Part shown: piece by piece, positions 26,238-37,088 of the stretch
Position numbering within the stretch: position 1 is the stretch's first letter
Layout of the letters: each line of letters opens with the position of its first letter
Program-made: the position numbers and the translations under genes
The notes under the pieces: generated by a model
The model's database searches: none
What the model saw: the letters and a program-made list of their open reading frames with translations, nothing else
What the model was told of the DNA's origin: nothing
Origin: Lysobacteraceae bacterium
GTDB taxonomy: Bacteria > Pseudomonadota > Gammaproteobacteria > Xanthomonadales > Xanthomonadaceae
NCBI GenBank assembly: GCA_031263725.1
Contig: JAISFF010000006.1
Coordinates: 1 to 63,152 of the forward strand
DNA length: 63,152 nt
Reading direction: 5' to 3'

Positions 26238-27319
26238 GATGTGTCCATGATACGGGCTTGCTGCCGGGCCAGCGCCCAGGCCACATGCTCCCGCACCAGC
26301 GCCGACGGATGCCCGCGGCGCGCGTTCAGCGCCGTGATGATGTCCGCGGCCGCGGGCGCATTGCCGAGCGCCACGGCGATGTTGCGCAGCCAGCGCTCGT
26401 GGCCGCTGCGCCGGATCGCGCTGCCTTCGGTGCGGCGGAGAAACGCCTCCTCGTCCCAGGCGAACAGTTCGACCAGTGACGCCTTGTCCAGACGGTGGCG
26501 CGCGCGGAAGTCGCTCTCGCCGCTGCGCTTGGCGAACTTGTTCCAGGGGCATATCAGCTGGCAATCGTCGCAGCCGAAAATGCGGTTGCCGATGGCCGGG
26601 CGCAATTCCTCGGGAATCGCGCCTTCGTGTTCGATTGTCAGATAGGAGATGCAGCGCCGGGCATCCAGCCGATAGGGCGCGATGATGGCCCGCGTCGGGC
26701 AGGTTTCGATGCAACGCGCACAGCTTCCGCAATGCGCCTGTGCCGGGTTGTCCACCGGCAGCGGCAGATCGATGTAGATCTCGCCGAGGAAGAACCAGGA
26801 GCCGCCATTCCTGTCGATCAGGCAGGTGTGCTTGCCGATCCAGCCGATGCCGCCGTTGCGCGCCAGTGCCCGTTCCAGCACCGGCGCGGAATCGACGAAG
26901 GCGCGATAGCCGAACGGGCCGATTTCCTCCGCCAGCCGCGTCGCCAGTTTCTGCAGGCGCTGCCGCATCAGCTTGTGGTAGTCGCGGCCCAGCGCATAGC
27001 GGGCGACATAGGCGCGGCGACCATCGGCCAGCGTTTGCCGCGCTTGTTCGTCATCGTCGTCGCCGTAATCCAGCGCCACCGAGACCACCCGCAACGCGCC
27101 GGGCGCCAGCCGCTCCGGCTGCATGCGCTTGTCGTCATTGCGGGCCATCCATTGCATCGTTCCGTACAGGCCGCGCTGCAACCAGTCGCGCAGGTGCCCG
27201 GCGTCCTCGTCCAGCAGGATGTCGCTGATGCCGACGCGCTGGAATCCGAGCTCGGCCGCCCACCGGCGCAGCCGGGCGGCGATCGCATCGAAATCGGAAA
27301 TGGCGGCTGGTGCGGACAT
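26234..27319 (-). CDS. queG: Epoxyqueuosine reductase
   Basis: QueG reduces epoxyqueuosine to queuosine in tRNA, the last step of that modification, using cobalamin and two [4Fe-4S] clusters. The 361-residue protein has the ferredoxin motif [12 protein letters not shown] and the second cysteine set [10 protein letters not shown], with the conserved [13 protein letters not shown] and [11 protein letters not shown] upstream and a C-terminal HEAT-like part. It is the first gene of a pair with xseA. Confidence 0.95.
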   Translation of the reverse strand: MSAPAAISDFDAIAARLRRWAAELGFQRVGISDILLDEDAGHLRDWLQRGLYGTMQWMARNDDKRMQPERLAPGALRVVSVALDYGDDDDEQARQTLADGRRAYVARYALGRDYHKLMRQRLQKLATRLAEEIGPFGYRAFVDSAPVLERALARNGGIGWIGKHTCLIDRNGGSWFFLGEIYIDLPLPVDNPAQAHCGSCARCIETCPTRAIIAPYRLDARRCISYLTIEHEGAIPEELRPAIGNRIFGCDDCQLICPWNKFAKRSGESDFRARHRLDKASLVELFAWDEEAFLRRTEGSAIRRSGHERWLRNIAVALGNAPAAADIITALNARRGHPSALVREHVAWALARQQARIMDTS

Positions 27320-27325
27320 GCGCGC

Positions 27326-27331
27326 AGTATA
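27326..27331 (-). promoter_or_regulatory. Possible -10 element of a leaderless queG transcript
   Basis: On the minus strand TATACT ends six bases before the queG ATG at 27319, so transcription would start at or next to the start codon. No good -35 is seen 16-18 bp upstream. Confidence 0.3.
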
Positions 27332-27442
27332 GAAGGGCGCCCATGCCGGGCCGGTGAGGCGGCGGTACCGCGTACGGCCACGTTAACGAAAAACGGCACG
27401 GAAGCGGTTATGAATGACAATGCCCGTATCGCGACCAGGGAC

Positions 27443-27448
27443 TAGAAT
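27443..27448 (+). promoter_or_regulatory. Possible -10 element of a leaderless nnr transcript
   Basis: TAGAAT ends six bases before the nnr ATG at 27455. As with the divergent queG gene, transcription would start at the start codon. A weak ATGACA lies too far upstream (23 bp) to be a good -35. Confidence 0.3.
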
Positions 27449-27454
27449 CCTGCC

Positions 27455-28945
27455 ATGAACGCCTTATTCCCCACCCTGTACGATGCCGCCGCCGCGCGGG
27501 TGCTCGACCGGCGGGCGACGGAACTCCTGGGCGGCGACGCCTATGTCCTGATGCAGCGCGCGGGCCAGGCGGCCTGGCGCACCGTGCTCGACCTGTGGCC
27601 GGAGGCGCGCGGCATCGATGTGGTCTGCGGCACCGGAAACAACGGTGGCGACGGCTACGTGCTGGCGCGGATGGCGCTGGAATCGGGCCGTCGCGTGCGC
27701 GTGATCCATCTGCCCGATCGTGGGCCCAGGACGGAGCTGGCGCAACGCGCCTGCACCGAATATCTGGTGGCGGGCGGTTCGGTGGAACTGTTTCCCACGG
27801 AATTGAGCCGGAGCGATCTGATCGTCGATGCGCTGTTCGGCATTGGTCTGGATCGCGCGCCCGATGCCGCGCTGGGTGGACTGATCGGGGCGATCAACGA
27901 AAGCGGCTGTCCGGTGCTGGCGCTGGATGTTCCCAGCGGACTCGACGCCGATTGCGGCATCGCGCCGGGCGTGGCGGTGTATGCGGATTGCACGCTGCAA
28001 TTCATCGTGCGTCACCAGGGGCTCTATACCGGCGATGCGCTCGACTATGGCGGAGAACTGCGGCTTGATCCGCTGGATGTGCCCGACGAAGCCTTCGGCG
28101 GAGTCAAAGCCGCAGCGACGCTGCTTGCGCCGGAACATCTGGCGGCGTGGCTGTATCCGCGTCGTCGCAACAGCCACAAAGGCGAATCCGGTCGCGTTTT
28201 CTGCATCGGTGGAGATCACGGCGGCGGCGGCGCGGTCGCGTTGTGTGCCGAGGCCGCTTTGCGCTCCGGTGCGGGACTGGTCAGCGTAGCGACACGGATC
28301 GAGCATGTGCCGGCGATCTTGGCGCAAAGACCGGAGGCGATGGCGTTTGCCGCGCAGCATGTGGACGATGTCGTCGAACGTCTGGAATGGGCCGATGTGG
28401 TTGCGATCGGCCCCGGCCTGGGGCAGCACCCGTGGGGGGCGATGCTGCTGGCGGGAGTGCTGGATTCCGGGGTGGATGCGGTGATCGACGCCGATGCGCT
28501 GAACATGCTGGCCAGTGCGCCGCAGGCATTGCCGCAAGCGGTGCTGACTCCGCATCCGGGCGAGGCCGCGCGTCTCCTGGGTATCGGAGCGACCGATGTG
28601 CAGCTCGATCGATTCAGCGCCGCGCGGGCGCTGGCCGAGGCATACCGAGGTGTGGTGGTGCTGAAGGGCGCGGGCAGCCTGGTCGTCGCGCCGGGGTTGC
28701 GCCCCTGCGTGATCGGTGCCGGCAATCCCGGCATGTCCACCGGCGGCATGGGCGATCTGCTGACCGGCGTGATCGCGGCGCTGCGCGCCCAGGGGCTGAG
28801 CGCTTTCGACGCGGCCTGTGCCGGCGCCCTGTTGCACGGCGCGGCTGGGGATGCGGCCGCGGAAGAAGATGGGGAACGCGGTCTGTTGCCTTCCGATCTG
28901 TTGCCCTGGCTGCGGCGCCTGGCCAATCCGGAGATGTCGGATTGA
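27455..28945 (+). CDS. nnr: Bifunctional NAD(P)H-hydrate repair enzyme Nnr
   Basis: This 496-residue enzyme repairs hydrated NAD(P)H. The N-terminal YjeF_N epimerase domain (1-210) has CGTGNNGGDGYVLARM and LALDVPSGLDAD; the C-terminal dehydratase domain has NSHKGESGRVFCIGG, AIGPGLGQ, VLTPHPGEAARLLG and NPGMSTGGMGDLLTGVIAAL. The bifunctional fusion is the usual form in Proteobacteria. The stop overlaps the tsaE start by one base (TGATG). Confidence 0.96.
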   Translation: MNALFPTLYDAAAARVLDRRATELLGGDAYVLMQRAGQAAWRTVLDLWPEARGIDVVCGTGNNGGDGYVLARMALESGRRVRVIHLPDRGPRTELAQRACTEYLVAGGSVELFPTELSRSDLIVDALFGIGLDRAPDAALGGLIGAINESGCPVLALDVPSGLDADCGIAPGVAVYADCTLQFIVRHQGLYTGDALDYGGELRLDPLDVPDEAFGGVKAAATLLAPEHLAAWLYPRRRNSHKGESGRVFCIGGDHGGGGAVALCAEAALRSGAGLVSVATRIEHVPAILAQRPEAMAFAAQHVDDVVERLEWADVVAIGPGLGQHPWGAMLLAGVLDSGVDAVIDADALNMLASAPQALPQAVLTPHPGEAARLLGIGATDVQLDRFSAARALAEAYRGVVVLKGAGSLVVAPGLRPCVIGAGNPGMSTGGMGDLLTGVIAALRAQGLSAFDAACAGALLHGAAGDAAAEEDGERGLLPSDLLPWLRRLANPEMSD

Positions 28946-29397
28946 TGGAGCTGTATCTGGCCGACAGCGAGGCCACCGACCGGCTTGGGCGGGCGCTGGC
29001 GCGAACGCGTCCGTCGGCTGCGGTGATCTACCTGCGTGGCGATCTGGGGGCGGGCAAATCGACGCTGGCGCGCGCGCTGCTGCGCGCGCTCGGGGTCCGG
29101 GGCGCGATACGCAGTCCGACTTACGCTTTGGTGGAGCGGTATCCGCTGGCGCAGGGCGAGGCCTGGCATATGGATCTGTACCGGATTGGCGATCCGGGAG
29201 AGCTGGATTTCCTGGGTCTGGACGAAGGCGCAGCCGACCTGTGGCTGGTGGAATGGCCCGAGCGCGGGGCCGGAATACTGCCGCCGTTCGACCTCGATAT
29301 CGAATTGAGCCTGTCCGGAAACGGGCGTCGAGCCAGGCTGCGGGCGGGCGGCGAACGCGGCCGCGAATGGTTGACGCGGCTTTCATATCTGGCTTGA
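28945..29397 (+). CDS. tsaE: tRNA threonylcarbamoyladenosine biosynthesis ATPase TsaE
   Basis: TsaE is the ATPase that drives t6A modification of tRNA by the TsaBDE complex. The 150-residue protein has the P-loop LRGDLGAGKSTLARALLRAL, the switch SPTYALVERY, HMDLYRI and the Walker B-like LWLVEWPERG. It is coupled to nnr by a one-base overlap; nnr-tsaE-amiC-mutL is a conserved series. Confidence 0.95.
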   Translation: MELYLADSEATDRLGRALARTRPSAAVIYLRGDLGAGKSTLARALLRALGVRGAIRSPTYALVERYPLAQGEAWHMDLYRIGDPGELDFLGLDEGAADLWLVEWPERGAGILPPFDLDIELSLSGNGRRARLRAGGERGREWLTRLSYLA

Positions 29398-29503
29398 GTT
29401 GCGGTCCATATCTGTCCACTCGGGCGAGAAATGTGCCGCAGGTTATGGATTATTAAGGAAATCATTCTTGCATTCCCGGTTATGGAATGCTTGAATCCCA
29501 GTT

Positions 29504-30994
29504 ATGAACAGGCAGGCGATTCGTTTCAGTTTGGTTAGTGCGGGACTCGCTCTCGCCTGCCTGCTGTCGTCCGCCATTCCGGCGCTGGCCGGAGAAGTGC
29601 AGGGCATCACCCTCGACAGCGGTGCCAGCGGGACACATGTGGAAATCCGGCTTCAGGGTTCGGGCAGCTTCAACACGCTGACCTTGGCGAATCCCGAACG
29701 TTTGGTGATCGATCTTCCGCAATCCACGGTCAAGAACGGTGTATCGATGCCGGCGGGAACCGGTGTGGTCAGTAGCGTCCGTACCGGGCAGCCGACCCCC
29801 GATACGCTGCGCATCGTGTTCGACCTGACCACGGCCGGCGCGTCGGCTTCGATTCGGCCGCCGCGGATGGAAAACATCGGCGGTACTTCGCGCCTGATCA
29901 TCGAATGGCCCGGCGACGAACCGGCGGCCACGCCCGCGACTGTCGCGTCCGCGCAGACGGCAACCGTCGATACCGCGCCGCGCACGGTCGCCGCCGGCAG
30001 TCCCGCGGACGCCGAGCCGCTGGCGGCGCGCGCTGGCAGCGCGCCGTCGCCGCTGGACATTCTGACCGGCCAGAGCGGACCGGTCGCGCCGATCAGCAAT
30101 GCCGAGCGGGAAGCGGCGATCAATGCGCTGACCTCCACCGGGTCCGGCGCGACGGCAGTGCCTGCGACGGCGGCTCCTGCATCGGCGCCGGGCCGGCGCG
30201 GATCCAGTATCGACATGCAGTCCGGCATGCGTGCGCTGATCGTGGCGATTGATGCCGGTCATGGCGGCCAGGACCCTGGCGCGATCGGCGCCAACGGTCG
30301 TCGCGAAAAGGATGTCACGCTGGCGGTGGCGCGCGAGCTGGCGCGGCAGATCGATGCCACGCCCGGGTTGCAGGCATTCCTGGTCCGCAACAACGATGTC
30401 TTCATTCCGCTGACCGAACGCACGGCGCGGGCGCGGCGCGCCAAGGCCGACATCTTCGTGTCGATTCACGCCGATGCCGCGGAAAACCGCAGCGCAACCG
30501 GTTCCTCGGTATATGTGCTGTCCACGCGCGGCGCCTCGTCGCAACGCGCGCGCTGGCTGGCGGACAAGGAAAACTCGGCCGACCTCGTAGGCGGGGTCAA
30601 TCTGGCGCAAACCGAGAACACGTTGTCCTCGGTGTTGCTGGATCTGGCCCAGAGCGGCCACATGCGCGCCTCCGAGGAGGCCGCCGGCCACGTGCTGGGC
30701 GGCCTGAAGCGCATCGGCAACAACCACAGGCCGAACATCGAGCGGGCGAACTTCGCGGTTCTGCGTACCGCGGACATGCCGGCAATGCTGGTCGAAACCG
30801 CTTTCATCTCCAATCCGGCCGAAGAGCGCCGCCTGGGCGATCCCGCGTTCCAGCGGCATCTGGCCGGAGCGGTGCTGGATGGCGTCGCCACCTACTTCAC
30901 CCGGCAACCGCCTCCGGGAACGCTGTTCGCGGCGCGCGCGCGCGCCGCAGCCGCGGGCGACGAGACCGCCATGATCGGCGGCGGCAGTCCCTGA
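29504..30994 (+). CDS. amiC: N-acetylmuramoyl-L-alanine amidase (AmiC type)
   Basis: This periplasmic zinc amidase splits septal peptidoglycan during cell separation. The 496-residue protein has a signal peptide ending near Ala29 (IPALAGEV), an AMIN targeting domain at about 32-135, a long Ala- and Thr-rich linker, and an amidase_3 domain from about 243 with [32 protein letters not shown] and [10 protein letters not shown] supplying the zinc ligands and catalytic Glu. Upstream, TTGCAT and TTGAAT 17 bp apart (29468-29496) could be a promoter very near the start codon. Confidence 0.93.
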   Translation: MNRQAIRFSLVSAGLALACLLSSAIPALAGEVQGITLDSGASGTHVEIRLQGSGSFNTLTLANPERLVIDLPQSTVKNGVSMPAGTGVVSSVRTGQPTPDTLRIVFDLTTAGASASIRPPRMENIGGTSRLIIEWPGDEPAATPATVASAQTATVDTAPRTVAAGSPADAEPLAARAGSAPSPLDILTGQSGPVAPISNAEREAAINALTSTGSGATAVPATAAPASAPGRRGSSIDMQSGMRALIVAIDAGHGGQDPGAIGANGRREKDVTLAVARELARQIDATPGLQAFLVRNNDVFIPLTERTARARRAKADIFVSIHADAAENRSATGSSVYVLSTRGASSQRARWLADKENSADLVGGVNLAQTENTLSSVLLDLAQSGHMRASEEAAGHVLGGLKRIGNNHRPNIERANFAVLRTADMPAMLVETAFISNPAEERRLGDPAFQRHLAGAVLDGVATYFTRQPPPGTLFAARARAAAAGDETAMIGGGSP

Positions 30995-31043
30995 GGCCCG
31001 GCGCGGTATCATCCGGAATATTCTTCCGGAATATGCGACTGCC

Positions 31044-32915
31044 GTGTCCATCCATCTGCTGCCCGACATACTCATCAATCAGATCGCCGCCGGCGAAGTC
31101 GTCGAACGTCCCGCTTCGGTGGTCAAGGAACTGGTCGAAAACGCGCTCGACGCCGGCGCCAGCCGCATCGACATCGAACTGGAGGAAGGCGGCGCGCGCC
31201 TGATCCGCATCCGTGACGACGGCAGCGGCATTCCGGCGGACGAATTGCCCCTGGCGGTAGCGCGGCATGCGACCAGCAAGATCGCATCGCTGGACGATCT
31301 GGAAGCGGTGGCGACGCTCGGGTTCCGCGGCGAGGCATTGCCGTCGATCGCCTCGGTCAGCCGTTTCCTGCTGGCCTCCCGCCGCCGCGAGGACGAGCGC
31401 GGCGCCGCGCTCCAGGTCGATGGCGGCAGGATCGGCGCAGTGGAGCCGAAGGCGCATCCGCCAGGGACCACGGTGGAAGTCCGCGATCTGTTCTACAACG
31501 TCCCCGCGCGACGCAAGTTCATGCGTGCCGAGCGCACCGAACTGGGCCATATCGAGGAATGGCTGCGTTCGCTGGCGCTGTCGAGGCCGGATATCGAAGT
31601 CAGGGTCAGCCATAACGGCAAGGCGACGCGCCGCTACAAGGCCGACGAAAACGATGCGGCGGTCCGGTTGGCGGAAACGCTGGGCGAGGATTTCGTGCGC
31701 GCCGCGCTGCAGGTCGACCATGCCGCGGCCGGCCTGCGCCTGCATGGCTGGATCGCGCAGCCGCATTGCTCGCGCGCAAGCGCGGATCAGCAGTATCTCT
31801 ATGTGAATGGCCGTGCGGTACGCGATCGCAATATCGCGCATGCGGCGAAGATGGCCTATCAGGATGTGTTGTTCCATGGCCGCCAGCCGGCTTATGTGCT
31901 GTTCCTGGAACTGGATCCGCACCGGGTCGATGTCAACGTGCACCCGGCCAAGCACGAGGTGCGTTTCCGCGATGCGCGCCTGGTCCACGATTTCGTGTTC
32001 CGGACGCTGCATGATGCCCTGGCCGAAACCCGCGCGGGCAAGGACGGTTCGCTTGCGGCGGAAGTTGCGGCGCCCTCTTCCGCTGCGACGAATATGGTTC
32101 CGCAGTATGGTGCGGACAGGCAGGCCGCGGAGGGACGCCCGGTTGCGTCGGGTTCGCCCGGCTATGGGGCCGCGCCCAGCGCGCAGTCCCCGCTGGGATT
32201 GCGCGTGCGCGAAGCGCCCGGCGCCTATGCGGCGCTGTATGCGGCGAATGCGAACACCGCCGCCGGCCTGTCGCAATCGACTTCGCAGCCGGCGGTCGAT
32301 CCGGCGACGCTGGCCGATGACGGCAAGGCGCCGCCGCCGCTGGGCTATGCCATCGCGCAGTTGCACGGAATCTACATCCTCGCCGAGAACGCGGACGGAC
32401 TGGTGGTCGTGGACATGCATGCGGCGCACGAACGCATCGGATACGAAAAACTCAAGGCGGCGCACGACAGCATCGGCCTGCGTTCGCAGCCGCTGCTGGT
32501 CCCGGTGACGATGGCGGTCGCGGAACGCGAGGCGGATACCGCCGAAACGGAGGCCGGAACCCTGGCGCAGCTCGGCTTCGAAGTGACCCGCAGCGGTCCG
32601 CAGTCGCTGAGCGTGCGCAGCGTGCCGGCCCTGCTGGCGCAGGCCGATCCGGCAGCGCTGCTTCGCGATGTGCTGGCCGATCTGCACGAGCATGGCGAAA
32701 GCCGCCGCGTTGCCAGCGCGCGCGACGCGCTGCTCGCGACCATGTCCTGCCATGGCGCGGTGCGCGCCAACCGGCGGTTGACCATTCCGGAAATGAATGC
32801 CTTGCTGCGGGACATGGAAGCGACCGAGCGTTCGGGCCAGTGCAATCATGGACGTCCTACCTGGACACGGTTCAATCTGGCCGAAATCGACAAGTGGTTT
32901 CTACGGGGACGGTGA
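31044..32915 (+). CDS. mutL: DNA mismatch repair protein MutL
   Basis: MutL links MutS to downstream repair. The 623 residues begin with the GHKL ATPase motifs [34 protein letters not shown] and [12 protein letters not shown], then a variable linker at about 330-440 and a dimerisation domain. Near residue 455 the sequence [12 protein letters not shown] matches the endonuclease motif DQHA(X)2E(X)4E with Gln replaced by Met, and CHGAVRAN follows near residue 570, as in MutL homologues of bacteria lacking MutH. The start is GTG 31044. The stop overlaps the next gene by one base. Confidence 0.96.
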   Translation: MSIHLLPDILINQIAAGEVVERPASVVKELVENALDAGASRIDIELEEGGARLIRIRDDGSGIPADELPLAVARHATSKIASLDDLEAVATLGFRGEALPSIASVSRFLLASRRREDERGAALQVDGGRIGAVEPKAHPPGTTVEVRDLFYNVPARRKFMRAERTELGHIEEWLRSLALSRPDIEVRVSHNGKATRRYKADENDAAVRLAETLGEDFVRAALQVDHAAAGLRLHGWIAQPHCSRASADQQYLYVNGRAVRDRNIAHAAKMAYQDVLFHGRQPAYVLFLELDPHRVDVNVHPAKHEVRFRDARLVHDFVFRTLHDALAETRAGKDGSLAAEVAAPSSAATNMVPQYGADRQAAEGRPVASGSPGYGAAPSAQSPLGLRVREAPGAYAALYAANANTAAGLSQSTSQPAVDPATLADDGKAPPPLGYAIAQLHGIYILAENADGLVVVDMHAAHERIGYEKLKAAHDSIGLRSQPLLVPVTMAVAEREADTAETEAGTLAQLGFEVTRSGPQSLSVRSVPALLAQADPAALLRDVLADLHEHGESRRVASARDALLATMSCHGAVRANRRLTIPEMNALLRDMEATERSGQCNHGRPTWTRFNLAEIDKWFLRGR

Positions 32916-33883
32916 TGATGAAATGGCTAGGGGTATGGGGGGGCGCGTTGCTGGTGGGCGGAGTGCTGGGCGGTTGCGGGACCGCCAATGACGAAACGCC
33001 CATGCGTGGCGCGGCGCAGCGTCCGGCGAATGTGCAGCCGGTTTCCGATCCGGAATTCGAGCGCGTCAATGAGGAATGGCGGCAGCAGCGGTTGCAGGAG
33101 CTGAAGCAGGACGACGGCTGGGGAAGCCTGGTGGGTCTGTACTGGGTCAAGCTCAACGGCCATTTCATCGGCAGCTCCCCGGAAAGCGGCATGCGCCTGA
33201 GCGTCGGGCCGCCGCGCATGGGATTGATTACGCGCGATTCCGAGGGACGGATCTATTTCACTCCCGAGCAGGGCATGAAATTGACCTACAACGGCAAGCC
33301 GTTGACCGCCCAGGTGCGTTTCCAGAGCGATGCCGATCCGGAACCGGGCACGATCGGCTTCGATGATGGCAAGGGTTCGCTGAGTCTGATCAAGCGCGGA
33401 CCGCAATATGGCATTCGCGTCCGTCACGCGGACGCGGCGGCCAGCTTCGAATTTCCGCAACTGGATTACTGGCCGGCCGATCCGGCATGGCGCATCAACG
33501 CGCGCTTCGTGCCGAGTCTGCCGCGCACGCGCATTCCCGTCACCAATATCCTGGGCATCGTCAGCCAGCTGCCGAGTCCGGGAGCGATCGAATTCGAGCG
33601 CGATGGAGCCACGCATCGCCTGGACGCGATCGGCGAACCTGGCGGGCCGCTGTCGATCGTCTTTTCCGACTACACCAACGGACGCGAGAGCTATGCCAGC
33701 GGGCGTTTCCTGGACGTGGCCGCGCCATCGCCGGATGGCATGGTGGAAGTGGACTTCAATCGCGCCTACAACCCGCCGTGTGCCTTCACCAAATATACGA
33801 CTTGTCTGATGCCGCCCGAAAACAACCGGCTGGAGATACCGGTGCCGGCCGGGGAGAAGTTCGTCCGGAATCGTCCGCAGTAG
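32915..33883 (+). CDS. DUF1684 lipoprotein
   Basis: The 322-residue protein has a lipoprotein signal, VGGVLGGC, followed by a DUF1684 domain: WRQQRLQELKQDDGWGSLVG near the start and a C-terminal DFNRAYNPPCAFTKYTTCLM with PPENNRLEIPVPAGEKF, the most conserved part of the family. The function is unknown; DUF1684 proteins are common in soil bacteria. Two ATG codons lie in tandem (32915 and 32918); the first overlaps the mutL stop as TGATG. Confidence 0.87.
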   Translation: MMKWLGVWGGALLVGGVLGGCGTANDETPMRGAAQRPANVQPVSDPEFERVNEEWRQQRLQELKQDDGWGSLVGLYWVKLNGHFIGSSPESGMRLSVGPPRMGLITRDSEGRIYFTPEQGMKLTYNGKPLTAQVRFQSDADPEPGTIGFDDGKGSLSLIKRGPQYGIRVRHADAAASFEFPQLDYWPADPAWRINARFVPSLPRTRIPVTNILGIVSQLPSPGAIEFERDGATHRLDAIGEPGGPLSIVFSDYTNGRESYASGRFLDVAAPSPDGMVEVDFNRAYNPPCAFTKYTTCLMPPENNRLEIPVPAGEKFVRNRPQ

Positions 33884-33921
33884 GGGGCGGGTAGCGGCAT
33901 CCTTTGCAGGGGGCATGTTCG

Positions 33922-34848
33922 ATGATGCGTTTCTTCCGTGTATTTCTGTTCCTGTTGTTGACGGCGCCATTCCAGATCGGCGCGGCGCCTGCGGCCGATT
34001 CGACCTCGCCGCCCGTGCCGCTGTTGTGGAAGGCCAGCAACGGTGCGCGCGCGGTCTATCTGCTGGGTTCATTCCATATGCTCAAGCCCGACGATTATCC
34101 GCTGGCCGACGCGGTGGATGCCGCGTTTGACGACAGCGGCACCGTCCTGTTCGAACTGCCGCCGGAAGACCTGGATCCATCAGCGCTGGCCGTGGCGATG
34201 TACGGCGAAGCGCTCTATGGCGCTGACGAAAGCTTGCGCGATGATGTTTCCCCGCAGTTGTGGCAGCGCTTGCGGACGCATGTGAGCTCCAACAGGAGCT
34301 CCTTTCCCTTGCCGGTCCTGGAGCGGTTCAAGCCCTGGATGGTTGCCATGATGATCAATATCGACGAGATACAGCGTCGGGGGATGGCATCGGAACGGGG
34401 GCTGGACAACTATTTCATCAATGAAGCCAAGGCTGCGGGCAAGACGGTTGGAGGCCTGGAGACGATGCGGGAGCAGATCGATGTACTTGCCCGCATGACC
34501 AAGGCCGAGCAGCGGCAGATGTTGTCCGAGGCGCTGGATGTGGCCGACGGCAGCGATGAGGTGGAACATCTGCATGATCTGTGGCGGCGCGGCGAAGCGG
34601 ACGCGCTCTGGAGCGAGATGTCGGAATCGATGCGAAGGGACTACCCCGATCTGTACCAGCGGATCAATGTCGACCGGAACCGGGCCTGGTTGCCGCAAAT
34701 CGAACATCGCCTTCGCGAGGGTGAGAACAATACGCTGGTGGTGGTCGGTGCGATGCACCTGGTCGGCGAGGATGGACTGGTGACGATGCTGCGCGGACGC
34801 GGCTATCTGGTGGGGCGGATCTGCTCGGAATGCGGACGCGGCGATTGA
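33922..34848 (+). CDS. TraB/GumN family protein
   Basis: The 308-residue protein has a signal peptide (MMRFFRVFLFLLLTAPFQIG) and a TraB/GumN domain with VYLLGSFHMLKPDDYPL, the GLDNYFINEAKAAGKTVGG motif and the C-terminal VVVGAMHLVGEDGL. Family members have paired GxH motifs and are proposed metal-dependent proteases; GumN of Xanthomonas lies in the xanthan cluster but has no clear role there. AGGGGG precedes the chosen ATG. It is the last gene of the nnr series. Confidence 0.85.
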   Translation: MMRFFRVFLFLLLTAPFQIGAAPAADSTSPPVPLLWKASNGARAVYLLGSFHMLKPDDYPLADAVDAAFDDSGTVLFELPPEDLDPSALAVAMYGEALYGADESLRDDVSPQLWQRLRTHVSSNRSSFPLPVLERFKPWMVAMMINIDEIQRRGMASERGLDNYFINEAKAAGKTVGGLETMREQIDVLARMTKAEQRQMLSEALDVADGSDEVEHLHDLWRRGEADALWSEMSESMRRDYPDLYQRINVDRNRAWLPQIEHRLREGENNTLVVVGAMHLVGEDGLVTMLRGRGYLVGRICSECGRGD

Positions 34849-34979
34849 AATCCCCGGAAACGATCATGCTGTCCGGGCGCTGATCCGGCCCGGTACGGGT
34901 TCCTCTGGAATCGTTGCCGGGCAAGGGACAGCGGATGTTCGCGGCCCGCTTGCGGCAGCGGTCGGCCGCAGCGGTCATT

Positions 34980-35669
34980 TCACGCCTTGATCCAATCGAA
35001 ACTTTCCACGGTTGCATGATCGTTCGCTGCATTGCCGTGACGCGGTTGCGGATAGTCCGCGCGGCGATCCAGCAGCATGGTCCGCATGCCCGCGTCGCGA
35101 GCGGCATCCAGCTCTTCCACCACATCGGAGAGGAACAGGATTTCCGGTGCGGGAATGCCGATATCCGTGGCGATCCGCGTATAGCTGGCGGCTTCGCGCT
35201 TGCCGCCGACCTCGGTATCGAACCAGCCGCAAAACAGGCTGGTCAGATCGCCGGCGTCGCTGTGGCCGAAGAACAGTTTCTGCGCGGGCACCGAGCCGGA
35301 CGAATAGACATACAGCGGGATATCCTCCTGGCGCCATTGACGCAACGCGGTCGCCGCATCGGCATAGATCGGCGCCTTGTAGGCGTTTTGCCGGTAGCCG
35401 TCCTGCCAGATCAGGCCTTGCAACGCCTTCAGCGCGGTGTGCTTGCGGTCCTCGTCCGTCCACTGCTGCAGCACGGTGATGATGGCTTCGTCGTTGCCGG
35501 CGCCGGTTTCGCTGGCTACCTGATCCAGCCAGCGCCTGACACCGGATTCCTGTCCGTGCTCGCGCACGAAGGTGGGCAACGCGGCGCGCGCGTATGGGAA
35601 AAGCACCTCGCGCACGAAGGAGATGCTGCCGACGGTGCCTTCTATATCGGTGAGGATGGCGCGGATCAT
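34980..35669 (-). CDS. mtnC: Enolase-phosphatase E1 (methionine salvage)
   Basis: MtnC converts 2,3-diketo-5-methylthiopentyl-1-phosphate to the acireductone. The 229-residue HAD-superfamily enzyme begins [20 protein letters not shown] (catalytic Asp in DIEGT), has [18 protein letters not shown] and the acidic motif [17 protein letters not shown]. It is the last of three mtn genes on this strand. Confidence 0.95.
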   Translation of the reverse strand: MIRAILTDIEGTVGSISFVREVLFPYARAALPTFVREHGQESGVRRWLDQVASETGAGNDEAIITVLQQWTDEDRKHTALKALQGLIWQDGYRQNAYKAPIYADAATALRQWRQEDIPLYVYSSGSVPAQKLFFGHSDAGDLTSLFCGWFDTEVGGKREAASYTRIATDIGIPAPEILFLSDVVEELDAARDAGMRTMLLDRRADYPQPRHGNAANDHATVESFDWIKA

Positions 35670-35736
35670 GCAGTGTTATCCAGTCGATGCCGGCCCTGAA
35701 ACAAGGTTGCGGCAGGCGGGGAAGCCGGGCATCGCA

Positions 35737-36291
35737 TCAGCGGGATTCGGGCCGGTAATACGGGAATCTGGTCGCGATTCCGCTTTCCGAGAAATGGCCG
35801 ACCCAGCCGTCCGGCTCGGTGAAGAAGCGGATCGATACGAAATTCGGTTCGGCGCCCATGTCGAACCAGTGCAGGGCCCGGTCGGGTACGCCGATCAGAT
35901 CGCCCTTGACGCATTCCACCTCGTAGACCTTGCCGTTCACGTGCAGGTCGAATTGCCCGGAACCGGCGACGAAGAAACGCACTTCGTCTTCCCTGTGGTA
36001 ATGCTCGCCGAGGAATTTTTTGCGCATTTCCTCGCGCTGTGGATGATCCGGCGCAATGCTGACGACATCGACGCTGTTGAATCCGCGTTCGCGGACCAGG
36101 CGTTCGATGTCTTCCTTGTAGGCGTCCAGCACCCGCTCCTGGCTGGCGCCCGCTTCGATGGGCTGGCATGCCTGCCAGCGTTCGAAAGTGACGCCGATCT
36201 TTTCCAGCTCGGCGCTGATGCGGTCGCCGTCGCGGGTATCCAGCAAAACCTGGTCGGCGGTGGTGTCGTTGAAGATGCGGAGTCGGCTCAT
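35737..36291 (-). CDS. mtnD: Acireductone dioxygenase
   Basis: MtnD is a cupin that oxidises acireductone to the keto-acid precursor of methionine (iron form) or to off-pathway products (nickel form). The 184-residue protein has the metal ligands in [14 protein letters not shown] and ALHWFDMG. The start at 36291 gives MSRLRIFND, the family N-terminus. Confidence 0.95.
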   Translation of the reverse strand: MSRLRIFNDTTADQVLLDTRDGDRISAELEKIGVTFERWQACQPIEAGASQERVLDAYKEDIERLVRERGFNSVDVVSIAPDHPQREEMRKKFLGEHYHREDEVRFFVAGSGQFDLHVNGKVYEVECVKGDLIGVPDRALHWFDMGAEPNFVSIRFFTEPDGWVGHFSESGIATRFPYYRPESR

Positions 36292-36379
36292 GGCGATGGC
36301 GGTGCGACGAGGGGAAGGAGCAAGCGTAACAGGCCCGCGCCGGCGCGGCATGACCGGGATCGAAAAAACCGTCGATGGA

Positions 36380-37015
36380 TCAGTCCTGCAGCCGGTACAG
36401 CTCCAGCTCGCAGCGCAGAAGGAACTCGAATGCGTCCAGATGCCGGCGCGCTTCGGCCAGGTCGCGACCCCAGGCATACAGGCCGTGTCCATCGATCAGA
36501 TAGCCCCACAGCGGGGCGTGATCGAGCAGTACGTCCACCTGGGCGGCCAGGGTCGGCATGTCCTGGGTATTCGGCAATACCGGCAGCTGGATCGAGGTTG
36601 CGTGCGTCTGGTTGCCATGGAAGGCCTTCAGCAACTCGTAGTCGGCCAGGCGGACATGTCCCGCGCCGGCGAACAGGCGCGATGCCACGGTCTGCGTCAC
36701 CGAGTGCGTGTGCAGGACGCAGCCGGTTTCCGGAAACCGGCGGTACAGCTGGGTATGCAGCAGGGTTTCGGCCGATGGCCGCAATCCGGTGGCGACGGGC
36801 CGTCCGTCGAGATCGACGACCATGATATCGGCTTCGGTCAACCGTCCCTTGTCGCGTCCGGAGACGGTGATGGCGGCATGGCGTCCGTCCAGCCGGCAGG
36901 AGAAATTACTGCTGGTCGCGGGGGTCCAGCCGGCCTGCGCCAGTTCGCGGATCGCGGCGATCAGTTCGCCGGCCAGCGCATGCAACTGTTGCCGATCGTA
37001 GCGGGCCTCGTTCAT
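36380..37015 (-). CDS. mtnB: Methylthioribulose-1-phosphate dehydratase
   Basis: MtnB dehydrates methylthioribulose-1-phosphate. The 211-residue class II aldolase-fold protein has [12 protein letters not shown], the phosphate-binding [24 protein letters not shown] with two zinc histidines and [12 protein letters not shown] with the third. The gene order on this strand is mtnB-mtnD-mtnC. mtnA and mtnP are not in this window, so the pathway must be completed elsewhere. Confidence 0.94.
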   Translation of the reverse strand: MNEARYDRQQLHALAGELIAAIRELAQAGWTPATSSNFSCRLDGRHAAITVSGRDKGRLTEADIMVVDLDGRPVATGLRPSAETLLHTQLYRRFPETGCVLHTHSVTQTVASRLFAGAGHVRLADYELLKAFHGNQTHATSIQLPVLPNTQDMPTLAAQVDVLLDHAPLWGYLIDGHGLYAWGRDLAEARRHLDAFEFLLRCELELYRLQD

Positions 37016-37088
37016 CGGCGCAGTGTAGCGCGATGCGTGCCGAGCGCACGGCTCCGGCGGCGGCCGGTCCGCACGCCAGCGCAGCGGA

